Of a stretch of 42,259 bases of DNA, positions 8,889 through 15,813 are shown in pieces. The position numbers were made by a program, and so were the translations under genes. The notes under the pieces are model-generated. The model worked only from the letters and a program-made list of their open reading frames with translations. It searched no databases and was not told the origin of the DNA. The DNA is from a virus: positions 1 through 42,259 of the IMG/VR virus record IMGVR_UViG_3300020180_000042. One strand, 5' to 3'. Every line of letters starts with the position of its first letter. Position 1 is the stretch's first letter.

Positions 8889-9505
8889 GACCTTGACCCC
8901 TCTCTAACTTCGCCAGGAACGACTGCGTCTGATCCCAATACAAACCAAGGATCGATGTTATTATCTCGGGTGTACTTTTGGATAGCATCTTTAACCGCCC
9001 ACTCCACTCGCTTGACTCGAACATAATCATGCCCAGCTACAATGCCCCCCTTGCGTACCTTGGGAGCCCAAGTGTTGATGTCTTGTGTAACCCAAGGGTC
9101 TTGGTGGTTGGCGTCTATGTAGACAAAATCTAGCGATCCATCGGGGATGTCTTTGGCTGCGTCTTCGGTGAACTTTCTTATAACCTCAAACCTACCTCGC
9201 TTGACGTACTCGGCCATGCGACGCTCGACTTCTTCGTGCATCGTGTTAAATGTGCTTTCTTTGGTGTAATCTGTATATCCTTTGTAGGGAGCCCAGGCAT
9301 CTACTCCGATGAGCTTGAGTTGAGGGTTAATCTCACAGATAGTTTTTGAGAACTCGGCTTGGGCCACCCCCAGCTCGGCTCCTATCTGGAAGTTTAACTC
9401 TCTAAACCAGCGTACCAGATCCATTCGGCCCACGTTGGGTATCTGGACTGGTAGCCCTTCGTTAATCCTATTAAACTTATTCTCAATAAATGCTAGTGTG
9501 TCCAT
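8870..9505 (-). CDS. Class I SAM-dependent methyltransferase (Methyltransf_24-like)
   Basis: A 211-residue protein with the SAM-binding loop IGAELGVAQAEF (residues 41-52), an acidic end of strand 2 (LIGVDAW, 65-71) and motif DFVYIDANH (126-134), followed by GGIVAGHDY. This is the pattern of the Methyltransf_24 group often found in sugar and surface-polymer clusters. I chose the ATG at 9505 because AAGGGGA stands just upstream; longer readings run into the previous gene. It probably caps or modifies a sugar by O-methylation, which is an inference from its place among glycosyltransferases. Confidence 0.85.
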   Translation of the reverse strand: MDTLAFIENKFNRINEGLPVQIPNVGRMDLVRWFRELNFQIGAELGVAQAEFSKTICEINPQLKLIGVDAWAPYKGYTDYTKESTFNTMHEEVERRMAEYVKRGRFEVIRKFTEDAAKDIPDGSLDFVYIDANHQDPWVTQDINTWAPKVRKGGIVAGHDYVRVKRVEWAVKDAIQKYTRDNNIDPWFVLGSDAVVPGEVREGSRSWMFIR

Positions 9506-9561
9506 AGTCCCCTTCTCTTTATTAGTATTTGAGCCAGTTTCAGGTCGTGGCTCAGGACGTT

Positions 9562-10062
9562 CTACAGTTTTCCCTCGATTATCTCTCGCACAATCTCTTT
9601 CACCTTGAGCCGACGGCCTGGGATGTTGAGTTCGCACGACCATTCAGGAATCAGGCCAATCCAGTACAGAAACTCGGCTTCATCCACCACATAGCGGTAA
9701 ACATCCTGAATATCGAACTTCCCTCCGGCGTTGATCTTTGCCCTTAAGAAGTTGATGATGGTATGTGGATTATTGCCGAAGCTGATGTTGCCGATCCGTA
9801 CGATTGTGTAGCTCGGGAAGCTACGCTTGATCGTATCCTCCATAGCCCGCTTATGATGCACATAGGGGGTGTCCCCATAGAGCACTGCCAGCGAACTGAA
9901 GTACACGAGGTGTAGGCTTGTGTCCTGCGACGCGAGCAGTTCTATTTCGCGTATGTATTCCGACTCCCGGGTTTCGCCGGAGTTACTGACACCCGATGCG
10001 AAGAAACAGAAACCTTCACGATCCTTTAATACGCTTGCGATATCGCCATGTCCAACAATCAT
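9562..10062 (-). CDS. Short NAD(P)-dependent sugar epimerase/dehydratase-like protein (extended SDR)
   Basis: A 166-residue protein with SDR-like features: FASGVSNS (21-28), the Ser-bearing strand YFSSLAVLYG (54-63), and the catalytic pair Tyr67/Lys71 in YVHHK, followed by the usual VRIGNISFG strand. Normal family members have about 250-330 residues. Here the N-terminal dinucleotide-binding half is reduced to MIVGHGDIA, so the protein is minimal or depends on a partner. It overlaps the next gene by 4 bp. Probably supplies or modifies a nucleotide sugar for the cassette. Confidence 0.75.
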   Translation of the reverse strand: MIVGHGDIASVLKDREGFCFFASGVSNSGETRESEYIREIELLASQDTSLHLVYFSSLAVLYGDTPYVHHKRAMEDTIKRSFPSYTIVRIGNISFGNNPHTIINFLRAKINAGGKFDIQDVYRYVVDEAEFLYWIGLIPEWSCELNIPGRRLKVKEIVREIIEGKL

Positions 10063-11027
10063 TTCTCGACTCCTTTCCTCATATTAGATAGCCAGTAGTC
10101 ATCCTTGTAGCCTAGAACCGAGTAGTCTTTCTCTCGATCCACTTCGACCTGCTCCTTCCAGTTCTCCGGCCAGCCAGGAACCGGCCAGAACTTTTTAAGC
10201 AACCAGTCAAAGTCGTATTTATACTCTTGAGTGTTCAGCCACTTCTCGATGCAATATAGTCTGCCTTTTTCGTTCCATTCGGCGTGTTTCTTATATTGTT
10301 CAGTTGAGAATCCGTAGCCTTTGCCCTTAGAGCCTTTGTGGAAGTGGGCGTACCAAGTATTCTTGTTGACCACCACCCGCCCGCCAGAGAGCCAGCAAGT
10401 GTTGGTGATTTCTTGTGCCTCTTGAGTAAATGGCCCGTACTCATTCGAGTCAAGCCCATTAGGGAATAACTCATACCAGTAGTCTCGTTTCAGAAAATAA
10501 CAACTACCCTGACAGGTCATCACATCATCAATCTTAACATCTTTACAATCCCTACCACGCTGACGGTCTTCAGCTCCGTGTAAGCCTTGAGTCTTATCGT
10601 AGGGCTTGGCGTAGGGGTAATCGATGTACATGTAATCTATGTCTGGACGCCCATCCTCCACCAGCGACCAGTTCTCGGCATCTAAGCGCTTGCGTCGAGG
10701 TATTACTACCCAATTATCCTCCGTATTGGCTAATAGCTTGAGATCCCATCCCTGATCGACCATGCAATGTTCGTCAATCTGGAATATGTACTCCCCTCGA
10801 GCGATATCTACACCAAGGTTAATACTCGGGCGCATTCCATAGTTATTGTGAACTTCCCCATGATGTATAACAGTTACCCTTTTGTCATCTTTCAAGACAG
10901 GTTCGGGCCAGTACCCATCAAGAACAACAATAACCTCCACCTCACCTTCAGCCTTGTCCATGACATCATCAACTGTCTTTTGGAGGTACTGATCAACTCT
11001 TGAGCTAATTACTATACTTACCATCAT
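10059..11027 (-). CDS. GT2 glycosyltransferase with GalNAc-transferase-like DxHC motif
   Basis: A 322-residue protein. It begins VSIVISSR and continues VIVVLDGYW, as in GT-A family 2 enzymes. The metal/sugar motif is IDEHC (Asp85-Glu-His87), then a GSCYFLKRDYWYEL strand, GPFTQEAQEITNTCWLSGG, and AHFHKG. The C-terminal signature WLLKKFWPVPGW matches WLIEKFWPVQGW in the 549-residue enzyme, so the two are paralogues. The start overlaps the preceding gene by 23 bp, with AAGG 7 nt upstream of the ATG. The motif order is like mucin-type GalNAc-transferases, though many bacterial GT2 enzymes also have DxH, so the sugar is uncertain. Confidence 0.85.
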   Translation of the reverse strand: MMVSIVISSRVDQYLQKTVDDVMDKAEGEVEVIVVLDGYWPEPVLKDDKRVTVIHHGEVHNNYGMRPSINLGVDIARGEYIFQIDEHCMVDQGWDLKLLANTEDNWVVIPRRKRLDAENWSLVEDGRPDIDYMYIDYPYAKPYDKTQGLHGAEDRQRGRDCKDVKIDDVMTCQGSCYFLKRDYWYELFPNGLDSNEYGPFTQEAQEITNTCWLSGGRVVVNKNTWYAHFHKGSKGKGYGFSTEQYKKHAEWNEKGRLYCIEKWLNTQEYKYDFDWLLKKFWPVPGWPENWKEQVEVDREKDYSVLGYKDDYWLSNMRKGVEK

Positions 11028-11784
11028 GGATTAACCTTGTATTATAATTCAGCATACTGTTTGTTAGTATTGGATCAAACCCGCAACTCTCAGCCCATGA
11101 TGCCCAACCAAAAACATCTTTCGGAATACACTTCGAGTTTGCCCCGCGATCGTTTGGATAAACAAAGCTAAACCATAAATCAAACCTGGGGTCGTCTCCA
11201 TAGACTGCCTGTCGAACATTGTAATAATCCACTCCACCAGCTTCACATGCGTCGTATAGTTCCTGACATTGTGCGACCTTGAACATTATGGCTCTATTCT
11301 CAGTCAACTTCACAACTTCTGCCTCTAGGTTAGTGAGTTGACGGATGTTCACGTTAGCATTGTAAACTTGTTGATAAACTTCAATTGCCTTACGCCTGTT
11401 CTCGGCTTCTCCGCCAATAATCATAAATGGGCGAGCCCCCTGGTCTGATAGGGGATGGGCTGTGGTCTCACCGAGGTACTCCGGCTGAAACACAATATGC
11501 TTTTCGTACTTGTCTTCTAAGTGGTCACAAGTCCCTGGCATTATGGTCGAGCGAATAATAATTAGATCTTCCTTGGCTTCTTTAACCACCCCCTCAAGGA
11601 TTGAAGTATCAAGTGAGCCATCTTGCTTATTGGGGGTAGGTACACAAACAAAAGCAACATCACACTTTGCCTTATTCATGAAACCCTGTTCAGGATCATG
11701 GACTACTGCATGAGGAAACAGGCTTTGCATCGCTTTGCCAACCCAACCCAACCCGTAAATTTTGATTGTAGACTTCACCACCAT
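11005..11784 (-). CDS. UDP-glucose/GDP-mannose dehydrogenase family protein lacking the C-terminal domain
   Basis: A 259-residue protein with NAD-binding GLGWVG (11-16), CVPTPNKQDGSLDTS (47-61), IRSTIMPGT (78-86), the central helix region TNLEAEVVKLTEN, and the catalytic-Cys block SKCIPKD (Cys219). Usual members have about 400-450 residues with a C-terminal UDP-binding domain, which is absent here. I chose the ATG at 11784, preceded by AGGG; the longer reading from 11865 lacks a site. It would oxidise a nucleotide sugar to a uronic acid, if active in this short form, feeding the glycosyltransferases downstream. Confidence 0.85.
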   Translation of the reverse strand: MVVKSTIKIYGLGWVGKAMQSLFPHAVVHDPEQGFMNKAKCDVAFVCVPTPNKQDGSLDTSILEGVVKEAKEDLIIIRSTIMPGTCDHLEDKYEKHIVFQPEYLGETTAHPLSDQGARPFMIIGGEAENRRKAIEVYQQVYNANVNIRQLTNLEAEVVKLTENRAIMFKVAQCQELYDACEAGGVDYYNVRQAVYGDDPRFDLWFSFVYPNDRGANSKCIPKDVFGWASWAESCGFDPILTNSMLNYNTRLIHDGKYSN

Positions 11785-11809
11785 AATATTCCCTATTTTA
11801 TCACATTTC

Positions 11810-12139
11810 TTAAGTGCGGGTAATATCACTTTGCACGATGAACTTGCCTCGGTAGCTAGAAACATAACCGCCCGAGGTATCTATAAACTCCGCATCATAC
11901 CAGTAGGTCCCAGAATCAATGTTTGTGTCTGTGTGCGTAAGTGTAAAAGTATGTTTTCCTGTCGAGGGGCTTGTAAAGTTAGTAGCAGTCTTTTGAAATT
12001 TCAAGTTTGCCACATCGTTTGTCGGATCGGAGCTACTCTGAACAGTAAAATATACAGTACCTCCGGCTAGGTTGATGGGAGTTGATCCATCTGAGGCTAA
12101 GAACGTTAGGTTCACAGTTCGGGTGTCCCCTCTTATCAC
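11810..12139 (-). CDS. BppU-like N-terminal domain protein (baseplate/fibre Ig-like domain)
   Basis: 109 residues from the GTG at 12139. The sequence IRGDTRTVNLTFLASDGSTPINLAGGTVYFTV and the end GTYWYDAEFIDTSGGYV resemble the N-terminal beta domain of phage baseplate upper proteins (BppU) and similar fibre or head-fibre proteins. No SD precedes the GTG, but a perfect AGGAGG (12175-12180) stands 5 nt before an in-frame ATC at 12169, so translation may begin ten codons earlier. It lies between a Ser/Pro-tail virion protein and the sugar cassette. Likely a small virion attachment or decoration domain. Confidence 0.75.
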   Translation of the reverse strand: MIRGDTRTVNLTFLASDGSTPINLAGGTVYFTVQSSSDPTNDVANLKFQKTATNFTSPSTGKHTFTLTHTDTNIDSGTYWYDAEFIDTSGGYVSSYRGKFIVQSDITRT

Positions 12140-12174
12140 ATTGTTGATGGTTTTTCCTAATTTAGCGATGATAT

Positions 12175-12180
12175 CCTCCT
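12175..12180 (-). promoter_or_regulatory. Perfect Shine-Dalgarno site without a standard start codon
   Basis: AGGAGG on the minus strand is followed by ATATC and then in-frame ATC GCT AAA, leading into the BppU-like gene. The first ATG/GTG/TTG in that frame is the GTG 36 nt further on. This suggests ATC initiation or an uncommon arrangement. Confidence 0.5.
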
Positions 12181-12844
12181 ATAAGAAATCTGGCGATGGT
12201 GAAGCACTCGAGCTACTAGATGCGCTAGGTGATAGCGATGCGCTAGGTGAGCGCGATGCGCTAGGGCTTACAGAAGCCGAAGTTGAACTTGATGGACTTA
12301 ATGATGAGCTTGGGCTTATAGAAGCACTAGGTGAAATTGAGGTTGATGAGCTAGGTGAAATTGAAGCTGAGGGTGATAGTGATGCTGACGTACTCACGTC
12401 TGCGTAGTTTGAAGATACCCCGCCATCATTGCTGATTGGCCTCCATAAAACTGTAAACTTGATTGTCCCAGATGCTACTGGAGCAGTTGCAATAGTTAAA
12501 ATAATGTCATCGGTTACTATTTTCTCCGCTACTACGGTTGAGACTTCCACGCTAGCGTCAGGTGTGGCATCGTGCCATATTTCATTTAAGCCTATGGCTG
12601 TACCTGTGGTCTGTGCGATAAGTCCAGCTGTAGTCTTTGCTGTGCCTACTTCTAGTGTGGCTGAGGCTCCGGCTAGGTTTACCTCACAAACTGCAATAAT
12701 TTTTACAGCTACTATACCTGTTACATTAAATAATGTATATGCACCAGCAGTTCCAGCTACGTTGCCTGTTCCAAACTTAATCTTGGCGTGATCTTCTATC
12801 CCGTGTCCTGCGATTATATCGTATGTGTTTGAACGACTAGTCAT
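12179..12844 (-). CDS. Virion decoration-like protein with C-terminal Ser/Pro tail
   Basis: A 221-residue protein. Residues 1-150 are Ala/Thr/Val-rich with alternating strands (VKIIAVCEVNLAGASATLEVGT, then a C-terminal strand FTVLWRPIS), as in head decoration or beta-sandwich proteins. Residues about 151-217 are SPSAS/SPSSS repeats like those in the 699- and 820-residue proteins. The tract ends five residues before the C terminus, so it would hang free from the folded domain. It lies downstream of the major capsid gene and just upstream of the sugar cassette. A capsid surface role is inferred from position and composition. Confidence 0.85.
   Translation of the reverse strand: MTSRSNTYDIIAGHGIEDHAKIKFGTGNVAGTAGAYTLFNVTGIVAVKIIAVCEVNLAGASATLEVGTAKTTAGLIAQTTGTAIGLNEIWHDATPDASVEVSTVVAEKIVTDDIILTIATAPVASGTIKFTVLWRPISNDGGVSSNYADVSTSASLSPSASISPSSSTSISPSASISPSSSLSPSSSTSASVSPSASRSPSASLSPSASSSSSASPSPDFL
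12185..12390 (-). repeat. Coding Ser/Pro repeat tract, C-terminal in the 221-residue protein
   Basis: SPSAS, SPSSS and SISPS units in tandem, the same type as at 4042-4575, 5721-5891 and 35588-36016. The DNA units differ in codon choice more than those at 5721-5891, so this copy looks older. Confidence 0.88.
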
Positions 12845-12889
12845 TTTTGTGTTCCTTTTACTTGATTATATCAATCATATCCCTGTTAT

Positions 12890-12918
12890 AGCAACCCCTC
12901 CCGTTTGGAAGGGGTGCT
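12890..12918 (-). promoter_or_regulatory. Strong intergenic hairpin in the head operon
   Basis: On the minus strand an arm AGCACCCCTTCC pairs with GGGAGGGGTTGCT around a 4-nt loop, with one bulge and one mismatch. No T run follows, so it is not a standard intrinsic terminator. It lies between the 142-residue head protein and the Ser/Pro-tail protein and may protect the 3' end of an upstream message or lower read-through. Confidence 0.5.
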
Positions 12919-12936
12919 ATTCCTAGGGGGTTGGGA

Positions 12937-13365
12937 TTAGGCTTCTCGAGCCCAAACACCCTTCATACCAATTAGGTACGGGCCGTTAGTCGCGGCTGTG
13001 CTTTGAATAGTAACTTCGTCACCAATCTTAGCAGTAGTGGCGGTGTTGTTCAGTTGCTTCCCATCGGCGCTGGTTCCGTCAGCGACATTTAAGCCGATGA
13101 TGGTATCTGAGCCGTTAGGGTCAACAGAAATCAAGTTTCCATCATCACCTGTACCTGCTGCACCATTTGTCTGTGGGACTCCGCCATTACGGATTGTCCA
13201 CACACCCGATACAGCCGTAGCTGGGAGGGTAATTACAGCATTAGTGTAGATTACATTTTGTACATAACCTACATCGGCTGCGACAAGTGTCTTAACTTCT
13301 GTTACATCCACCCATAGCCTTCCATCGTTTCCGACATAAGCTGTTGTATTTGCTGGATTTGCCAT
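12937..13365 (-). CDS. Putative head decoration protein
   Basis: A 142-residue, Thr/Val/Ala/Gly-rich protein with beta-strand spacing (WTIRNGG, SDTIIGLNV, GDEVTIQS, YLIGMKGVW). It stands two genes downstream of the major capsid gene. Its ribosome-binding leader, AAAGGAAATAAAAAATGGC, is the same as that of the major capsid gene, which points to similarly high expression. The size, composition and place fit a decoration or cement protein; I do not recognise a named family. Confidence 0.8.
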   Translation of the reverse strand: MANPANTTAYVGNDGRLWVDVTEVKTLVAADVGYVQNVIYTNAVITLPATAVSGVWTIRNGGVPQTNGAAGTGDDGNLISVDPNGSDTIIGLNVADGTSADGKQLNNTATTAKIGDEVTIQSTAATNGPYLIGMKGVWAREA

Positions 13366-13382
13366 TTTTTATTTCCTTTCTT

Positions 13383-13667
13383 TTATTTACTTGGAACTGT
13401 TTCTTTCTTCTCAATCTTGGCATCTTTTAGTTCTTGAGCCTGACGCAATTCAAGCTGTTCAAGCCGAGTTGGAACATTGCCAACTCGCTCCCACCCATCC
13501 TTCCAGACAGGTGATTTGAGGGCATCCGCCTGAACCACCCCAGCATCACCTTCAGAAGTGGTGAACTTTGCGCCAGACTCTTTATGAACATAAATACCAG
13601 GCAAATTCTCAGTGCCACCTTCGGTGCGTTCGCCTGATTGACTCTTTGGTATTGTGCTTGCATCCAT
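13383..13667 (-). CDS. Small head-region protein of unknown function
   Basis: A 94-residue protein with a Thr/Gly-rich start, a middle segment GIYVHKESGAKFTTSEGDAGVVQADAL and a charged helical C terminus (RLEQLELRQAQELKDAKIEKK). It stands between the major capsid and decoration genes, with AAGGAG 9 nt before the ATG. A second frame at 13427-13663 overlaps it but lacks a ribosome site. Probably a structural or head-completion accessory; no motif decides. Confidence 0.7.
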   Translation of the reverse strand: MDASTIPKSQSGERTEGGTENLPGIYVHKESGAKFTTSEGDAGVVQADALKSPVWKDGWERVGNVPTRLEQLELRQAQELKDAKIEKKETVPSK

Positions 13668-13700
13668 TTTAAGACTCCTTTAACTTTAAGATTTTATATT

Positions 13701-14537
13701 CTATGCCGATAGGTGATAACGAATGCCCACAGCCTTGTTGGTTGGGACAAACACATCGTAATATCGGCGACCTTCTGCAACCGCACCATCAATACCTTGA
13801 ACATCCGTGAGGACTCGAGTGCTATTGAATTTCATGGGGCGGATCAAAGCCTCTTCCCAGATGAACAAGAAGACTTCGTTGGTTGGTAGGTAGGTACTAG
13901 GTATTTTTACCAAAGTAACGCCATCGACATTTCCGATGATACCCTTTTTAAGGTCAGCCATCGTAGTATCACATGAACGCATAAAAGTTGTGTCTTGTTT
14001 GAGCATGCTGTAAGTAGCTGGTGACATGAAGCAAAATCGTCCAGTCTCCGGGACTTTAGCTTCAGTCATAGCATCGTTTTGTGCTAGGAACTTCTGGTAA
14101 GCGTTAGAGCTAGTTACCGCAGCGGTGGCTCCTTGACTGGCTGTTAGTGCGGTAGCGTGAGCTTGTGCCAGTGTATAGATATCTGTATTCGGTACAGATA
14201 CTTCACTAACTTGTCGCTTAACTGCTTTGTGAACCTCTTGCACCATCATCGAATCTTCCAAGTTTCCTCGGTCAACGCTGAAGGTAAATGATTTGTCTTG
14301 ACTTAGCGTGAAAGTCTGTTGCCCTGTCCCAAGTTCGTTCAGTGTCCCGAAGCGGTTTGAGCCAGATCGTACATAGTTGTTCTCAGAAACAACATTCACA
14401 GTGTAAATAGTTACACTATTTTTGCCGTTGAAGTCTAAGCGGATTCCGCCCTTATTAACTATCCCGGCGGTTTTTGTGGCTAGGTGTAATCGCTCGTCAA
14501 TTTGATCGAGTGTTGCACTTGCATAATTTTGTGCCAT
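13701..14537 (-). CDS. Major capsid protein (HK97-fold type)
   Basis: A 278-residue protein. Seen: an N-terminal helix (YASATLDQIDERLHLATKT), an extended beta region with QTFTLSQDKSFTFSVDRGN, a helical spine with EVHKAVKRQV, the stretch GRFCFMSPATYSMLKQD, and a C-terminal YYDVFVPTNKAVGIRYHL. This order fits capsid proteins of the HK97 fold, and the gene follows portal and scaffold genes. It has a strong AAAGGAAAT ribosome site shared with 12937-13365. No protease gene or cleaved delta domain is evident, so assembly probably relies on the separate scaffold protein. Confidence 0.88.
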   Translation of the reverse strand: MAQNYASATLDQIDERLHLATKTAGIVNKGGIRLDFNGKNSVTIYTVNVVSENNYVRSGSNRFGTLNELGTGQQTFTLSQDKSFTFSVDRGNLEDSMMVQEVHKAVKRQVSEVSVPNTDIYTLAQAHATALTASQGATAAVTSSNAYQKFLAQNDAMTEAKVPETGRFCFMSPATYSMLKQDTTFMRSCDTTMADLKKGIIGNVDGVTLVKIPSTYLPTNEVFLFIWEEALIRPMKFNSTRVLTDVQGIDGAVAEGRRYYDVFVPTNKAVGIRYHLSA

Positions 14538-14570
14538 TTTTTATTTCCTTTCTTTTTATTCTTTTTTTTT

Positions 14571-15377
14571 CTAAAGTTCTTCGCTCCATAGTTCCGTTAA
14601 GGGATCAACTTTAGGTTTAGCAGAAGTCGTAGTTGAGGAGTTATCGGCATTAGCCAACATCTTCTCTGTAGCTTCTTGGCCCTTTATTTGTCCTTTAGTG
14701 GTACTAATACTTGAAGCCTTGTTCAGTGTTTTGTATATCTTATATGGTGACACGTTGGAGCCAATTACTTGTCCCGAGTTAGGATCTAATATTAGATTAG
14801 CTTGCAAAAACTCAGCGGCTTCATCAGCTAATTCTTTATTATAGTTCGGGCTCTCAGAGTTCGCCCACTCAAAGTCGCTTAGGACTCGTTGTGATTCACT
14901 ACTGATACTTAGTTGGGCTTCAGCGACTTTGTCGTTGTAATCTTTCATTTCAATCGACTGTCGTAATGCTTCAATCTTAGCATCGGTGGCTTCGTACCCC
15001 TGATCAATCAACTCATCTTCAGTTGCGGGCTGATAAACTTCGGAGTTGGCTTTTGTTACCTCATCTCGAAGTTGGTTACGCTGTGAGACTAGATCCCTAA
15101 TCTCTGTGTTAAGTTGATCCTTACGCTCCTCTGCACCGCGTGGCTTGTTTGTCTCTGTTTCATCGGCATCTGCTTCGGCATCTGCTTCGGCTTCACCCTC
15201 TGTTTCTGTTTCTTCTGATTCGTCTTTAGACTCCTCAACCTCCACTTCAGGTTCTTTGGTTTCAGCTTTCGCTTCTTCCTTTACTGTTGACGACTCAGCC
15301 TTGGGGTCATCCTGCTCATCCCCATTAAACTCGTTAGGTGTTATTTCCTTGAGTTCTACGTCTTCTTTTTCCACCAT
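14571..15377 (-). CDS. Capsid scaffolding protein
   Basis: A 268-residue, very acidic protein. Residues about 10-80 are Glu/Asp/Ala-rich; residues about 80-150 form a coiled coil (REDQ/ELRDEVTKANSE type); the C terminus is ELWSEEL. This composition and the place just before the major capsid gene are typical of scaffolds, which fill the procapsid and leave before DNA entry. The start at 15377 has a GGAAC site upstream. Confidence 0.85.
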   Translation of the reverse strand: MVEKEDVELKEITPNEFNGDEQDDPKAESSTVKEEAKAETKEPEVEVEESKDESEETETEGEAEADAEADADETETNKPRGAEERKDQLNTEIRDLVSQRNQLRDEVTKANSEVYQPATEDELIDQGYEATDAKIEALRQSIEMKDYNDKVAEAQLSISSESQRVLSDFEWANSESPNYNKELADEAAEFLQANLILDPNSGQVIGSNVSPYKIYKTLNKASSISTTKGQIKGQEATEKMLANADNSSTTTSAKPKVDPLTELWSEEL

Positions 15378-15418
15378 TTTTCTTGTTCCTTCCTTTTAAC
15401 GTCTTATGCGTGACGACT

Positions 15419-15486
15419 CGGGAGTTTTAAGTTACTCCGATCTGCCCGTCTTTTTGACCTGGTGGTAGGTTTTTTGGACGGACAGA
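15419..15486 (-). promoter_or_regulatory. Two tandem hairpins in the portal-scaffold gap
   Basis: Arms TCTGTCCGTC (15477-15486) and GACGGGCAGA (15441-15450) form a 10-bp stem with one G-T pair, enclosing an inner ACCT/AGGT hairpin with A-rich flanks. A second hairpin (15434-15439 with 15419-15425, one bulge) follows at once. The 124-nt gap has no T-run terminator. It could set message stability or the scaffold-to-portal ratio. Confidence 0.5.
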
Positions 15487-15501
15487 GCGCAACAACCTAA
15501 G

Positions 15502-15813
15502 TCATAAGCCCTTCGCGTGGGTTTCTAACAAACTTTCAATATACTCCTTCTCTGCTATCAGATTAGCCCGGGTTAGTTCATTGGCATTATGCCAGTTCAT
15601 AAACTTCGTCGGGCTTGTCTTAACTTCATCGGGCATAGCCTCGATCGAACCGTAGAACTGAATCCGCTCATCTAGTCTCTTAAGTAGATCTTTTAAGACT
15701 GGGAGTGCTTGAAGGGTATTGGCCTTCTCTTTAGTTCGGGCTACTTTTTGTTTTGTGGGTTCAGTGCCATTAAAATAGTTTCCTGTGTTAGGTACTAAAT
15801 TTTCTTCTTCCAT
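15502..15813 (-). CDS. Small helical protein next to the portal
   Basis: A 103-residue protein, mostly helical, with a basic patch KQKVARTKEK and a central LKDLLKRLDERIQFYGSIEAM. The portal stop and this start overlap in TAATG, so translation is coupled. Its place between portal and scaffold fits a head-assembly chaperone or connector accessory; I do not recognise the family. Confidence 0.75.
   Translation of the reverse strand: MEEENLVPNTGNYFNGTEPTKQKVARTKEKANTLQALPVLKDLLKRLDERIQFYGSIEAMPDEVKTSPTKFMNWHNANELTRANLIAEKEYIESLLETHAKGL

Noticed and set aside
9506-9643. N-terminal extension of the methyltransferase
   Set aside because: It overlaps the SDR gene and lacks a site; AAGGGGA points to the ATG at 9505.
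11785-11865. N-terminal extension of the sugar dehydrogenase
   Set aside because: The extra 27 residues do not fit the family, and a good ribosome site precedes the ATG at 11784.
12890-12918. Intrinsic terminator in the head operon
   Set aside because: The hairpin is strong but no T run follows on either strand, so it is listed as a hairpin only.
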